Shown: positions 26,665 through 35,000 of the stretch, one piece after another
Position numbering within the stretch: the stretch's first letter is position 1
How the letters are laid out: each line of letters opens with the position of its first letter
From: Shimia sp. R9_2
GTDB lineage: Bacteria > Pseudomonadota > Alphaproteobacteria > Rhodobacterales > Rhodobacteraceae
Direction of reading: 5' to 3'
NCBI RefSeq assembly: GCF_017743735.1
Contig: NZ_JAGHRO010000010.1
Coordinates: 62,001-126,000 of the forward strand
Length of the DNA: 64,000 bases
Notes under the pieces: generated by a model
The model's input: the letters and a program-made list of their open reading frames with translations, nothing else
The model's database searches: none
Told to the model about the DNA's origin: nothing
Made by a program: the position numbers and the translations under genes

Positions 26665-28263
26665 CTACTGCAGCCTGACAAGCGTCAGCAGGCTGTCTGA
26701 TGCAGAAAGATAGACCGGCGCCACTACGGTCGTACCCCTGCGAGCCACAACCGAGATTTCTTGGCCTGTTGTCACCTGCACCAAGCGGCGCAATGTGTGA
26801 GAGGCTTCATTGTGGCCATCTGCGTTCCGGATGTAGCCTGTGGAGGTCAAGCCGCCGATGCGTGCACCATTCAAGGCGAAAGACACCTCTGGACCTGCGC
26901 GTTGACCGGAAGAGGTCCCGCGGATCATGGCAGATGCATCAACAACACCGTCGAAATTGCAGATAATCGCATGACCACTAGCCGCTATGCTAAAGTCAGA
27001 TGAAGCAATATCTGCGGCCCATGCAGCGCTAATCAGCAGAAAATCAGTGCTCGAAGTGATGTTTGTATCTGACGTGCCAATAAACTGCGCGAAAGAGGAA
27101 ACGCCAGAACCGCCGCCAGATCCTGCCGGACCGGTATCTCCCTTCAGAGAGGCAAGCCATTCCGCCTCAGTGCCGACAAATCCGTTCGTGACAGCAACCT
27201 CATACGCCGACGCTCCATCATCGCCATCTGTTCCGTTTGTGCCGTTCTGGCCGTCAGCACCCGGCGCGCCATCTGACCCATCTGCCCCCGCCGCCCCGAC
27301 AAGAGACGCCAGCCATTGCGACACTGTGCCAGAGAAACCTTCTGCGACCGCCACCTGATACGCTGATGCACCATCCGAACCTGCCGCGCCATCAACTCCC
27401 GCGGCGCCCTGCGCACCCACGAGCGATGCCAGCCATTGTGACTGCGTTCCGGAGAACCCACCCGAGACAGCCACTTGATAGGCCGAGGCTCCATCTTGGC
27501 CGTCTGCTCCGTCCGAACCGTTCGCCCCGGCGGGTCCAACCAGCGAAGCGAGCCACTGCGTTTGAGTGCCAGAAAACCCTTCAGCTTGCGCGATTTGGAA
27601 GGCGCTATCCCCATCTTGGCCCGCCGCCCCATCCTGTCCGTCAGCACCGACAAGCGAGGCAAGCCATTCCGCTTCCGTTCCCACGAAACCATTTAGGGTC
27701 GCCACCTCATAGGCAGAATTACCATCCTGCCCACTGCCAGAGCCGTCACCCGAAGGCCCTACCAAGGAAGCCAGCCACTGAGCTTCAGTACCTACGAAGC
27801 CGTTTGCCAAGGCAACCTGATAGGCGGACGCGCCATCTGCCCCCACAAGAGAGGTAAGCCAAGCAGCTTCAGACCCAGAGAAACCGCCTGCGACAGCGAT
27901 CTGATATGCCGAAGCCCCGTCTTGGCCATCCACACCATTTGCCCCGCTTGCCCCATCCTGACCGTCAGCCCCCCGCGGACCCTGAAGGGTTGCCAGCCAT
28001 TCCGCCGCCGTCCCGGTGTATCCACCCGCAACCGCGACATCGTAGGCCGACGCTCCATCTGCGCCGGCAGCGCCAACCAAAGAGGCCAACCATTCGGATT
28101 CTGTGCCCACAAAGCCCGCCGCGACCGCGATTTGATATGCGGAGTCTCCGGGATCGCCTTTCGCGCCCGACCCCGACCCACCGTCGCCAGGCACAACAAG
28201 CGGGCTCACCTCGACAACAACTTCAATGGCGCCCTCAACGAGGACTTCTACAACATCGCTCAT
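26665..28263 (-). CDS. Collagen-like repeat protein, probable tail fibre or receptor-binding protein
   Basis: A 532-aa virion-type protein. Residues 39-387 hold nine copies of a unit that starts G-(A/D/N)-S-A-Y, goes on with GFxGTxxxWLASLVG and ends in short Gly-X-Y collagen stretches of varying length. Such units trimerise in phage fibres. The last 145 residues (388-532) form a compact beta-rich domain with no family I recognise and may be the receptor-binding or trimerisation head. The ATG at 28263 overlaps the stop of the upstream small gene (ATGA). It lies after the lysis genes, away from the other tail genes, so a moron-like position is possible. Confidence 0.75.
   Translation of the reverse strand: MSDVVEVLVEGAIEVVVEVSPLVVPGDGGSGSGAKGDPGDSAYQIAVAAGFVGTESEWLASLVGAAGADGASAYDVAVAGGYTGTAAEWLATLQGPRGADGQDGASGANGVDGQDGASAYQIAVAGGFSGSEAAWLTSLVGADGASAYQVALANGFVGTEAQWLASLVGPSGDGSGSGQDGNSAYEVATLNGFVGTEAEWLASLVGADGQDGAAGQDGDSAFQIAQAEGFSGTQTQWLASLVGPAGANGSDGADGQDGASAYQVAVSGGFSGTQSQWLASLVGAQGAAGVDGAAGSDGASAYQVAVAEGFSGTVSQWLASLVGAAGADGSDGAPGADGQNGTNGTDGDDGASAYEVAVTNGFVGTEAEWLASLKGDTGPAGSGGGSGVSSFAQFIGTSDTNITSSTDFLLISAAWAADIASSDFSIAASGHAIICNFDGVVDASAMIRGTSSGQRAGPEVSFALNGARIGGLTSTGYIRNADGHNEASHTLRRLVQVTTGQEISVVARRGTTVVAPVYLSASDSLLTLVRLQ
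27103..28149 (-). repeat. Nine-copy protein-coding repeat array within the collagen-like gene
   Basis: Nine consecutive units of about 30-52 codons, each with the SAYxxAxxxGFxGTxxxWLASLxG core joined by GxDG/GxxG collagen linkers. Nucleotide similarity between units is enough for recombination to change copy number. Confidence 0.85.
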
Positions 28264-28424
28264 GCGTCACCTTCGTACTTTTTGTTTGTGGGTTTGGAGA
28301 GGTCGAAGCGATCTTCAGATATCATCCTCTCAAGGTCAGCGGTGAGGGGCGGCCGGCGCTCGCTTGAACCCTCATCAATATCAGACTCGCCGACTTGCGC
28401 CGCGCCCTTGGCCTGCTCAGTCAT
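28260..28424 (-). CDS. Small phage protein, unknown
   Basis: A 54-aa acidic hydrophilic protein starting MTEQAKGAAQVGESDID and ending SKPTNKKYEGDA. It overlaps the upstream gene by eight bases and its stop overlaps the ATG of the collagen-like gene, so translation is likely coupled. The tight packing is the main evidence that it is real. No domain recognised; it may serve the neighbouring fibre gene. Confidence 0.55.
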   Translation of the reverse strand: MTEQAKGAAQVGESDIDEGSSERRPPLTADLERMISEDRFDLSKPTNKKYEGDA

Positions 28425-28770
28425 TGAAGCCGTGCAGCAGTTCGATTTCACCTTGCAGAAAGGTCCGCTCGCTTCCGTTGATCTGATGCTCCATCTCGTA
28501 CTGGATGCGCGTGCCGGGGCGCACATCCTCAAACGTCGCTGCGGAGATCGGCACAATGATGCGCCCAGTCTCATCCTCGACAGTCAGTTCATTGCCGCTC
28601 TTGGACAGGCGAAGACGTGTCTCGTGGTTCCAGAAGGCATAGAACACGATGTCACCATCGGCAGCGGCAAAGGGCTCTGACGGGGAGAGACGGACAACGA
28701 TGCCCTCCACATTCTGGACGGTGCCAGTGTTTCCCTGCTTCACCGTGAAGTCATAAGTTGGAATATCCAT
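28417..28770 (-). CDS. Phage protein of unknown function in the fibre/lysis region
   Basis: A 117-aa predicted beta-rich protein (YDFTVKQGNTGTVQNVEGIVVRL, DIVFYAFWNHETRLRL, RIIVPISAATFEDVRPGTRIQYEME). The shape resembles small tail or baseplate-associated beta domains, for example BppU N-terminal-like proteins, but I cannot assign a family. ATG at 28768-28770. It lies between the spanin pair and the collagen-like protein and is probably part of the same host-recognition module. Confidence 0.6.
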   Translation of the reverse strand: MDIPTYDFTVKQGNTGTVQNVEGIVVRLSPSEPFAAADGDIVFYAFWNHETRLRLSKSGNELTVEDETGRIIVPISAATFEDVRPGTRIQYEMEHQINGSERTFLQGEIELLHGFND

Positions 28771-28781
28771 GTTCTCACCAC

Positions 28782-29030
28782 CTACCGAGGACCGGCGTTT
28801 AGAATTTCGTCAATTGCCGCGAGCTTGCCGTTGGCACAGAGGCGGCCAGCATGTTCCGCTACCAATGCATCCGAGATCTGCCCTTCGTCTTGCGGGCGCG
28901 GCCCCAAGTAGCCGGGGCATGCTTGCAATAGGTCAGGCGGTACATTGTGCAGCTCAGGCCTGAGCGTCGGCTCATTCTGGCGGCCACAGGCGCTCAGCAG
29001 TAGCGCGCAGCAAAGGAGACAAAGGCGCAT
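28782..29030 (-). CDS. Rz1-like outer-membrane spanin lipoprotein (o-spanin)
   Basis: An 82-aa lipoprotein precursor. The lipobox LSAC ends at C15, giving a mature chain of 68 residues with Pro-containing segments (PTLRPELHNVPPDLLQACPGYLGPRP). Spanin o-subunits fuse the outer membrane to the inner one in the last step of lysis. The gene starts at 29030 inside the 3' end of the Rz-like gene, in another frame, with 59 bases of overlap. This is the classic lambdoid Rz/Rz1 arrangement. Confidence 0.8.
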   Translation of the reverse strand: MRLCLLCCALLLSACGRQNEPTLRPELHNVPPDLLQACPGYLGPRPQDEGQISDALVAEHAGRLCANGKLAAIDEILNAGPR

Positions 29031-29289
29031 CGCGGCCCTCCATTTGTTGAAGCTCATTGCGGATTTCTTGGACTTGGCGCTCCTGATCGGCAGCACGCGC
29101 CAGATGGGCGCGATGAACCGCAGCGGCCTCTTCCGCGCGCTCAAGGCTGGCCTCTGCGGCGATGCGCGCGGCACGCTCCAGTTTAAGTGCGGCTTTGTCG
29201 TTGGCGTAGTCGCGCACCAACCAGATCAGCCCTGCAATCGAGCTAGCCGCCACCAAAGCAGCGCCGCCCCGCATAATGCTCCGGATCAC
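28972..29289 (-). CDS. Rz-like inner-membrane spanin (i-spanin)
   Basis: A 105-aa type II membrane protein. One N-terminal membrane helix (AALVAASSIAGLIWLV, about 10-26) is followed by an Ala/Glu/Arg-rich coiled coil (KAALKLERAARIAAEASLER and on to about residue 90). It spans the periplasm and binds the Rz1-like lipoprotein. The start is a GTG at 29289 overlapping the endolysin stop (GTGTGA). The Rz1-like gene is embedded in its 3' end. Confidence 0.8.
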   Translation of the reverse strand: MIRSIMRGGAALVAASSIAGLIWLVRDYANDKAALKLERAARIAAEASLERAEEAAAVHRAHLARAADQERQVQEIRNELQQMEGRDAPLSPLLRATAERLWPPE

Positions 29290-29843
29290 ACAAACACCCG
29301 TGAAGCGCCGCGCAGAATGGCATCAGCCAACAGCACCATTTCGTCATGCTCATCCGTAGCCGCCAGCCCTTTGGGCGATGAGCCGAAGAAAGGCTCAATC
29401 AAGATCGCGGGCGCGCGCCCCACGAACAGGCTTTTGCCGCCGCGATCCGTCCGTGAGACGGTCTTCAAGCCGCGATCACGCAACCCAAGTGCATCAAGCA
29501 TTTCTCGCTGCACGGCTATCGCAAACTGTCGTGACAACGGCGTGCCGCTGGTCAGAGTTTCTGTGCCGGTCGCGCTGGTGGTGCTGTGGCTGTTGAAGTG
29601 CAGCTCACAGGATGCCTCTGCCCCCCACTCATCCACCTGACGGTAGACCTCGCGAAGCTCGCGGCGATAGCTGCCCACATCCTCACGAAAGAAGGTTCTC
29701 ACAAACACGCCCGGAAAGCGGCCGGCGCGATCCTCGATGATCTCTGCAAGGCGGCTATTCCAAGAGAATTCTGTTTCACCCGTATCACGGCGCACAGCAC
29801 CTTGGGCGCGGGCGTTGTGCCCGACGACAATGGCCAGTTTCAT
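29286..29843 (-). CDS. N-acetylmuramoyl-L-alanine amidase endolysin (Amidase_3)
   Basis: Peptidoglycan amidase of 185 aa that cuts the muramoyl-L-alanine bond at lysis. Zinc ligands fit LAIVVGHNARAQGA (His), TEFSWNSRLAEII (Glu) and CELHFNSHSTT (His). IEPFFGSSPKG carries the catalytic Glu. There is no signal peptide, so export through a holin hole is expected. A holin-like gene and a 40-aa membrane gene lie just upstream and the spanins just downstream, making a complete lysis cassette. Confidence 0.9.
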   Translation of the reverse strand: MKLAIVVGHNARAQGAVRRDTGETEFSWNSRLAEIIEDRAGRFPGVFVRTFFREDVGSYRRELREVYRQVDEWGAEASCELHFNSHSTTSATGTETLTSGTPLSRQFAIAVQREMLDALGLRDRGLKTVSRTDRGGKSLFVGRAPAILIEPFFGSSPKGLAATDEHDEMVLLADAILRGASRVFV

Positions 29844-29871
29844 GGCAATCTCCGATTTTTGCTAAGAGGGT

Positions 29872-29994
29872 TTAGGCGTGAGTGACGGCGCTGTAGAGGA
29901 GCAGCGCCCAAAAAGCCCCGGCACAAATAAATTTGATTAGGCGGACCGTGCGGCTGCGCGCGATCTTCTGCGCCTTCAGGAGGGACGGTTTCAT
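29872..29994 (-). CDS. 40-aa single-helix membrane protein coupled to the holin gene
   Basis: Reads MKPSLLKAQKIARSRTVRLI, then KFICAGAFWALLLYSAVTHA: a strongly basic N-terminus and one membrane helix. The ATG at 29992-29994 overlaps the stop of the holin-like gene (ATGA). Such a short partner could be an antiholin or a second pinholin-like protein. Function is inference from position, size and topology. Confidence 0.6.
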   Translation of the reverse strand: MKPSLLKAQKIARSRTVRLIKFICAGAFWALLLYSAVTHA

Positions 29995-30365
29995 TTGGCA
30001 CCCCCCAACTTTCCCAAGAACTTGGTGATAATCGTGATGAATGGTTCCCGGAATTCCGAGAAGAAGGAGTGCGCAACCCACCCGACAAGGAACGGAAGCA
30101 AGAAACTGGCTCCCAATGGAAGCATACTCAAATCCTGTTTGAACATGTGCAGCGCAATCGGCACGCCAAACGCCCCAACAATCGTATTGAACAACAAGAG
30201 GAGAAGTGCTTTGCGCACACCCCATGGGCTGAGATCAAGCACAGCAGCGGCAGCGCCCAAGAGCGCCGCCAAGACCATCGGCCAGGATGATCCGTTCGCG
30301 ATTAGCCAAGACCCGGCCACGCCAAATAAGCCCACCGAAGCGGAGCCCAGAAGTTCATATTTCAT
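29991..30365 (-). CDS. Putative holin
   Basis: A 124-aa membrane protein with about three helices: ELLGSASVGLFGVAGSWLIA, PMVLAALLGAAAAVLDL and KALLLLLFNTIVGAFGVPIAL, plus the hydrophobic MLPLGASFLLPFLVGWVAH. Size and topology fit class I holins or the 3TM holins of alphaproteobacterial phages. The call rests mainly on its place directly upstream of the amidase. ATG at 30365. Confidence 0.7.
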   Translation of the reverse strand: MKYELLGSASVGLFGVAGSWLIANGSSWPMVLAALLGAAAAVLDLSPWGVRKALLLLLFNTIVGAFGVPIALHMFKQDLSMLPLGASFLLPFLVGWVAHSFFSEFREPFITIITKFLGKLGGAK

Positions 30366-30449
30366 GATTCATTGCCCTCTTTAAGTTGGCTGAAAGTCCC
30401 AACAGGCATCTTGGTGACGCCAATAAATTCCAAATACGGTGCGCCGCGC

Positions 30450-30881
30450 CTACACCTGAGCCTCAGCAGCCAGCGCCCATGCGGCGGTGATGTCTGCGTT
30501 TGAGATTTGAGCGTCTGGCATTAGTGCCATGACCTGATCGCGGTACTGATCAACCACCGCCAACGTCACAGAGAGGTGAAACTGCGTCTTTGCACGCTGC
30601 GCTTTCAAGGTCGCAAATGCCACCCGATCAGTTTCTTTGAGCGTTGCCATGAGCGCCTCCCAAACATCATCCAGCCCCGTGTAGGCAAGCAACCACTCAA
30701 ACCGTACTGGCGACAAAACGGGCGCTATAGCTGGCGCGTCTGGCGGCTCATTTGCAATGGAAACCCCGCCACCTGCGAACTCGGCAACGAGATGCGCGGC
30801 AGCCTCATCGGCTGAGCCGACGAATGACCCTCGCAGCGCCCCTGTTGCATTATCGACAAAGAAAAACTCCTGCTGGCTCAT
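30450..30881 (-). CDS. Phage tail fibre-associated protein, unknown
   Basis: A 143-aa protein starting MSQQEFFFVDNATGALRGSF. The C-terminal half is helical (VWEALMATLKETDRVAFATLKAQRAKTQFHL). The ATG at 30879-30881 overlaps the stop of the tail fibre gene by one base (TAATG), which suggests a fibre assembly or cap protein, as in many siphoviruses. No domain is recognised. Confidence 0.6.
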   Translation of the reverse strand: MSQQEFFFVDNATGALRGSFVGSADEAAAHLVAEFAGGGVSIANEPPDAPAIAPVLSPVRFEWLLAYTGLDDVWEALMATLKETDRVAFATLKAQRAKTQFHLSVTLAVVDQYRDQVMALMPDAQISNADITAAWALAAEAQV

Positions 30882-32023
30882 TAGGATGCCCTCACTTTCA
30901 GTCGCCATTTTCCGAAGTCACTGCCGGTGATCGTTCCACGCACACCGTTGGCTGCATTCAGCACCGCAAGCCCGGCCGCGCCATAGACGACGCGGATTTG
31001 GGTGTCGTTGGTCGTGTACGCTTGCGCTCCCCAATTCGAGAACGCTTCGCCACTCGGAATGCGTACCTCATTTCCAACGCCGTAGCCGTGATGCGCTGTC
31101 TTGCAGACGAGAAATAGATCGATCTTCCGGGGGCGAGAGCCAAGACCGTGATTGAAGGTGACGGTATATCCTGCACCGACTGTCGTTTCCGGCGAAACAT
31201 ACTCTAGTTGATTGCCGTCATGATGGATCTGGTGCCCGTCCAAACGGGCGTTTCCTGAGCCGAGCAAGTCTAGAACTGCACCCCCGACATGCCCTAGCCT
31301 CAGGCGGTCACTGCGCGCCTGAAGATACCCGCGTTGTGTGACCAATCCATCGAAAATGGAGATCAAAGCCGACCTAGCGGCGCCAGTGTTGTGACCTATC
31401 CTGAGCTGCTCATCTGCTGGCACCTCAAGGCTAAGGCGTCCCAACATGTTTGCGGCAATGTCGCGGCGCAGGAATTGCCAGGCATGAAGACTATCTAGCA
31501 GGTCGGCATCGAGCCCAGAGGCAGCCCCGTGGTTCCCTGCGTGCCAGATCCGCCGCGATGTTCCTGCCGCGTCTTGCAAAAACCAGTCCAGCAAAACGTT
31601 CGAAAAGAACATATTTTGCCAGCGTTTTCCCCCATCATTCCAAAACTGAGCAACGCTTGCCCCGCCACCATCTCGACCAACGCGGAGCGAATTTTCAAAT
31701 GTCACTACCCCTTGGGCAATGCTATCTATATCGGTGCGCAAGAACTTTGTAATAGCCTCGCCGCCAACAAGCTCGGCATTTGTGGCAACGGCACCCGAGT
31801 CTGTAAGCCTAAAAAGCGGAAGATCTACCGTTCCGGTGAAATACATCAACTCGTTGTTCGGCACTCCTGTCTTAACCCAAAGGGTGCCAGGCTGCGCATA
31901 GGTGGGTCTGGCTGAACCAGCATGCGTGCTGATCAATGCGTCCGCCCAATCGCCAAGAAGGTCTGCCAGATCGACCCCGGATGTTTGGCCGGGATCGATG
32001 TCGCTAAAGTCTGCTCGCGCCAT
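30881..32023 (-). CDS. Tail fibre protein
   Basis: A 380-aa protein. The N-terminal part (LADLLGDWADALISTHAGSARPTYAQPGTLWV) is the tail-attachment type found in fibres. Later segments RRIWHAGNHGAASGLDADLLDSLHAW and LDGHQIHHDGNQLEY carry the WHxGN/HHDGN motifs typical of phage fibre shafts. A C-terminal beta domain (TVTFNHGLGSRPRKIDLFLVCK) follows. ATG at 32021-32023, ten bases after the tip protein gene ends. Probably contacts the host receptor. Confidence 0.85.
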   Translation of the reverse strand: MARADFSDIDPGQTSGVDLADLLGDWADALISTHAGSARPTYAQPGTLWVKTGVPNNELMYFTGTVDLPLFRLTDSGAVATNAELVGGEAITKFLRTDIDSIAQGVVTFENSLRVGRDGGGASVAQFWNDGGKRWQNMFFSNVLLDWFLQDAAGTSRRIWHAGNHGAASGLDADLLDSLHAWQFLRRDIAANMLGRLSLEVPADEQLRIGHNTGAARSALISIFDGLVTQRGYLQARSDRLRLGHVGGAVLDLLGSGNARLDGHQIHHDGNQLEYVSPETTVGAGYTVTFNHGLGSRPRKIDLFLVCKTAHHGYGVGNEVRIPSGEAFSNWGAQAYTTNDTQIRVVYGAAGLAVLNAANGVRGTITGSDFGKWRLKVRAS

Positions 32024-32032
32024 GAAATGTCC

Positions 32033-35000
32033 TTACACTATCGTTCGGCCAAAGCCTTTGGCGACCCAATCAAATGTGCAGTTGATTGGATTGCCTTGTT
32101 GATCTTCATATCGCTGGTGAAACCCTGATCGCGTCACGTTGGTGCGAATAGAAACTGCCCCCGTGGGCAGCCCCTGACCATCGACTGTGATCGCTGGCTT
32201 AGCCTTGAACGGCAGATCGAAATCAACCTGCACCCCTGCCTGAGGGCAAATAACGTCATCGGCTCCAAGAACCCGATCAGGCATGTCGATCATAACCGAA
32301 AGTTGATTGATCCGTACTGCTACACCAGAGGAGAAACTCTTGAGATTGGCGCGGAACCGGTAGCCGCGGGCAATGTAGTCACCCACCTGCAATGGCTGCC
32401 AATCACTCCAAACCGCGCTGCCGGAATTTGGATCATCCCGCGTTATCGATAGCTCCACCTCTATGGACCAGGTGTCATTGCCCGTCCCTGTCAGATTGTC
32501 GAGTTCTGCCAGCGAGGTCCAAGAGGACATGACGTTGTCAACCAAGAACCCGAAGCCGCGCACATCCGCCGTAACACGGGAGGAATAGACCTCAGAAAGG
32601 TCTACCACATCGGCGAACTCATAAACCCCTTCCAGCGCGTCCCCGACACCATCACCCGTTGCATTGAGCAGGAGCTGGCCATCATCTCGGATAAGGCTTG
32701 GCGAAAGCGTTCCGGCGTAACTTGGATGCTCACTTACATCGAGCACCACATTGTGCGCGGCCAAACCGGCACTTTCTACCCGCAGCTCCGTTGCAGTGCG
32801 GCTTTCCCGCCCAAAGAGCGACACCGCTTTGATAAGATATCGGCCATCCCGCGCGGGCATCGAAAACTGATTGGCGATGATCTGATCATCAACCAAAGCT
32901 GACTGCCCCCAGCCGCCATCTGCGTCGAGCGGCAACCGTCGCAAGTGGTAGTGCGAAACCAACGCCTCACCAGAAGGCCATTTAAGCTGCATCTGATCAC
33001 CGGAAATGTTGGAACGAAAATCTGACACATCTTCAGGCGTCTCGCCCGAGGCCTTGCGCTCAATCTGCGCAAATCCAGCGGAAGAAATCCCAGCGCGATT
33101 GCGCGCAATGATCTCGATAGAGTAGCGCCCCAATTCCGGAAGCTCGAAGCGAATGCCTTGCTCGGCGGTCGTTGCAATCTTGGAGCGATTGCCATCTGGC
33201 TCCGTCACATACACCAGGAAATCATCGGCGCTGAACGCCTCGCCCGGTATCCACTTAACCTTGCCAAACACCTGCACCGAGCGGTCACCTGCTTCATTGG
33301 CGCGAATTTCATTCTCCGCGTAGGCCTCGATGATGCGTGGCGCGAGAGGCTTCAAATTGCTGTTGGGCACCACTTTTGTGATCGTGGGCGTATAGGTTGG
33401 GATTGTGCCCTGATCGGCTTGCAAAACCGCAGGAGCCGCCGGAACCCCTACTAGACGGGCTTGGCCATTGGGTTGATGCTGGATCGACTGAACAAGCACT
33501 TCCATGCTTTCCTGCCCCACCTCTTCGATGACAACATGATCCCCGGGGGCAACAGCATCGCCCGACACAAAGTCCTGTACAGTCCAAACACCACCAAAAG
33601 AGCTTGGCGGGGCAGCAGTTACCACCACCTCATTCCCGAGCGCGGTGCGGATGCGCGCCCGAAAGGATGATCCGGTTGGAGACATGAATTCATCCAGAAC
33701 GAAACTCGCAATGTCGCCGTTGCTGTGCGTGTTCACGCTTGCGATACGGCCCGCTCCAACCCCGATCAGCGGAACGTCATGCACAAGGCGCACTTTGTCG
33801 CCCATGTTGACGCGCAGGTGATCTAGGTCCGAGTTCCATTCAAAGGTTTCAGGCCTCAAAATAGCTTGGGCCAAATGATACCGTCCCAACCGCCACGCAT
33901 TGCCGCCGTCAGCATCGCTTTCCGCCAAAACCACACCTTGGAGATCAAGCGTCTCAAACTCGGTGGCGTTGGTCGCGTCATATCCATCGGCATAGACAAC
34001 GATCTCATCCTGCTGCCAGCCAAGGCGCTCAGAGATGCAGCGCACCCGAAATCCGTGGATCTCCTTCGGAAACGTGATTAAGCCTTGGAAGCCATAAGAG
34101 TTGCGCGGGCTGAATTGCTGCACTACCGGCCCATCAGCGCCATCCCGAATGATCGAGAACTTTAGATCACGCAGTGTTCGCCTTGCGCGGCCAGCACCGC
34201 AAATCAGGCTCAAGATCTCGCCAACCTGCGTGGGCTGGTCGATCACCATGTCACAGGTCCAATGTGGCTCCTCTAGATACCAATCCCGCAAATCCTGCAG
34301 TTGAAGCTTTGCCGCATTCTGAGGGCGGCTCAACATTGGCCCCATCAGCGTGCGCGCAAATATCCAAGCGGGGTGTCGAACAGGCTGCAGAGCGCTCCAA
34401 GAGGAGCCATCCCAGACCGGAGCCATCTGGAGAACAACACCGTTCAGCGTATCGATTTGACCGTTGAGCTGATCACTTGCTTTGATACGCAGTGCAATCT
34501 CGGAGATGTGTTCGTGGCTCGGCAACTCACCAGTTTGCACCGAACGAATAGCGGTCAAGAACGCGTCGTCGCGAACCGTGGTTTCGTCACTATCCCAAGT
34601 AATCCGCGTGATTTGGATTTCATATTCACCCTCGCTGCCGAAGTCGAAGGTCTTACTGAACCGCAAGTTAGACGTTGAGCGGCCTGTGTGCTTTTCTGTG
34701 CCAGCGTCAATCCAGGCAGTCGCACCCACAAGGCGATACGCAAAAGCGACCTCAACAGTGCGGTTATGGCGCCCACCTTTTTTGCCGATGGTTGTTAGGC
34801 CCTGATAGGTGATATCCACAGTCGCAGAAATCGCGCGATCTCGCGTTCTCCTGACCACCGGAGTGTTCTGTAGAAGCCTCACAGAATACCCATCTTCGGC
34901 GATATCATCCGGGTAAAGTGACATGTGCTGCGTGCCTGTGCGCCAGGCTTTCACCATGGGTGCAAGATCAGGCATGTGTTTCAGCGTTTCCGCCTGATCG

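Noticed and set aside
27103-28149. Periodic repeats that could suggest a CRISPR array
   Set aside because: Units are protein-coding, of uneven length (about 30-52 codons), with collagen and WLASLVG motifs. No constant repeat with unique spacers exists. No CRISPR array was seen anywhere in the window.
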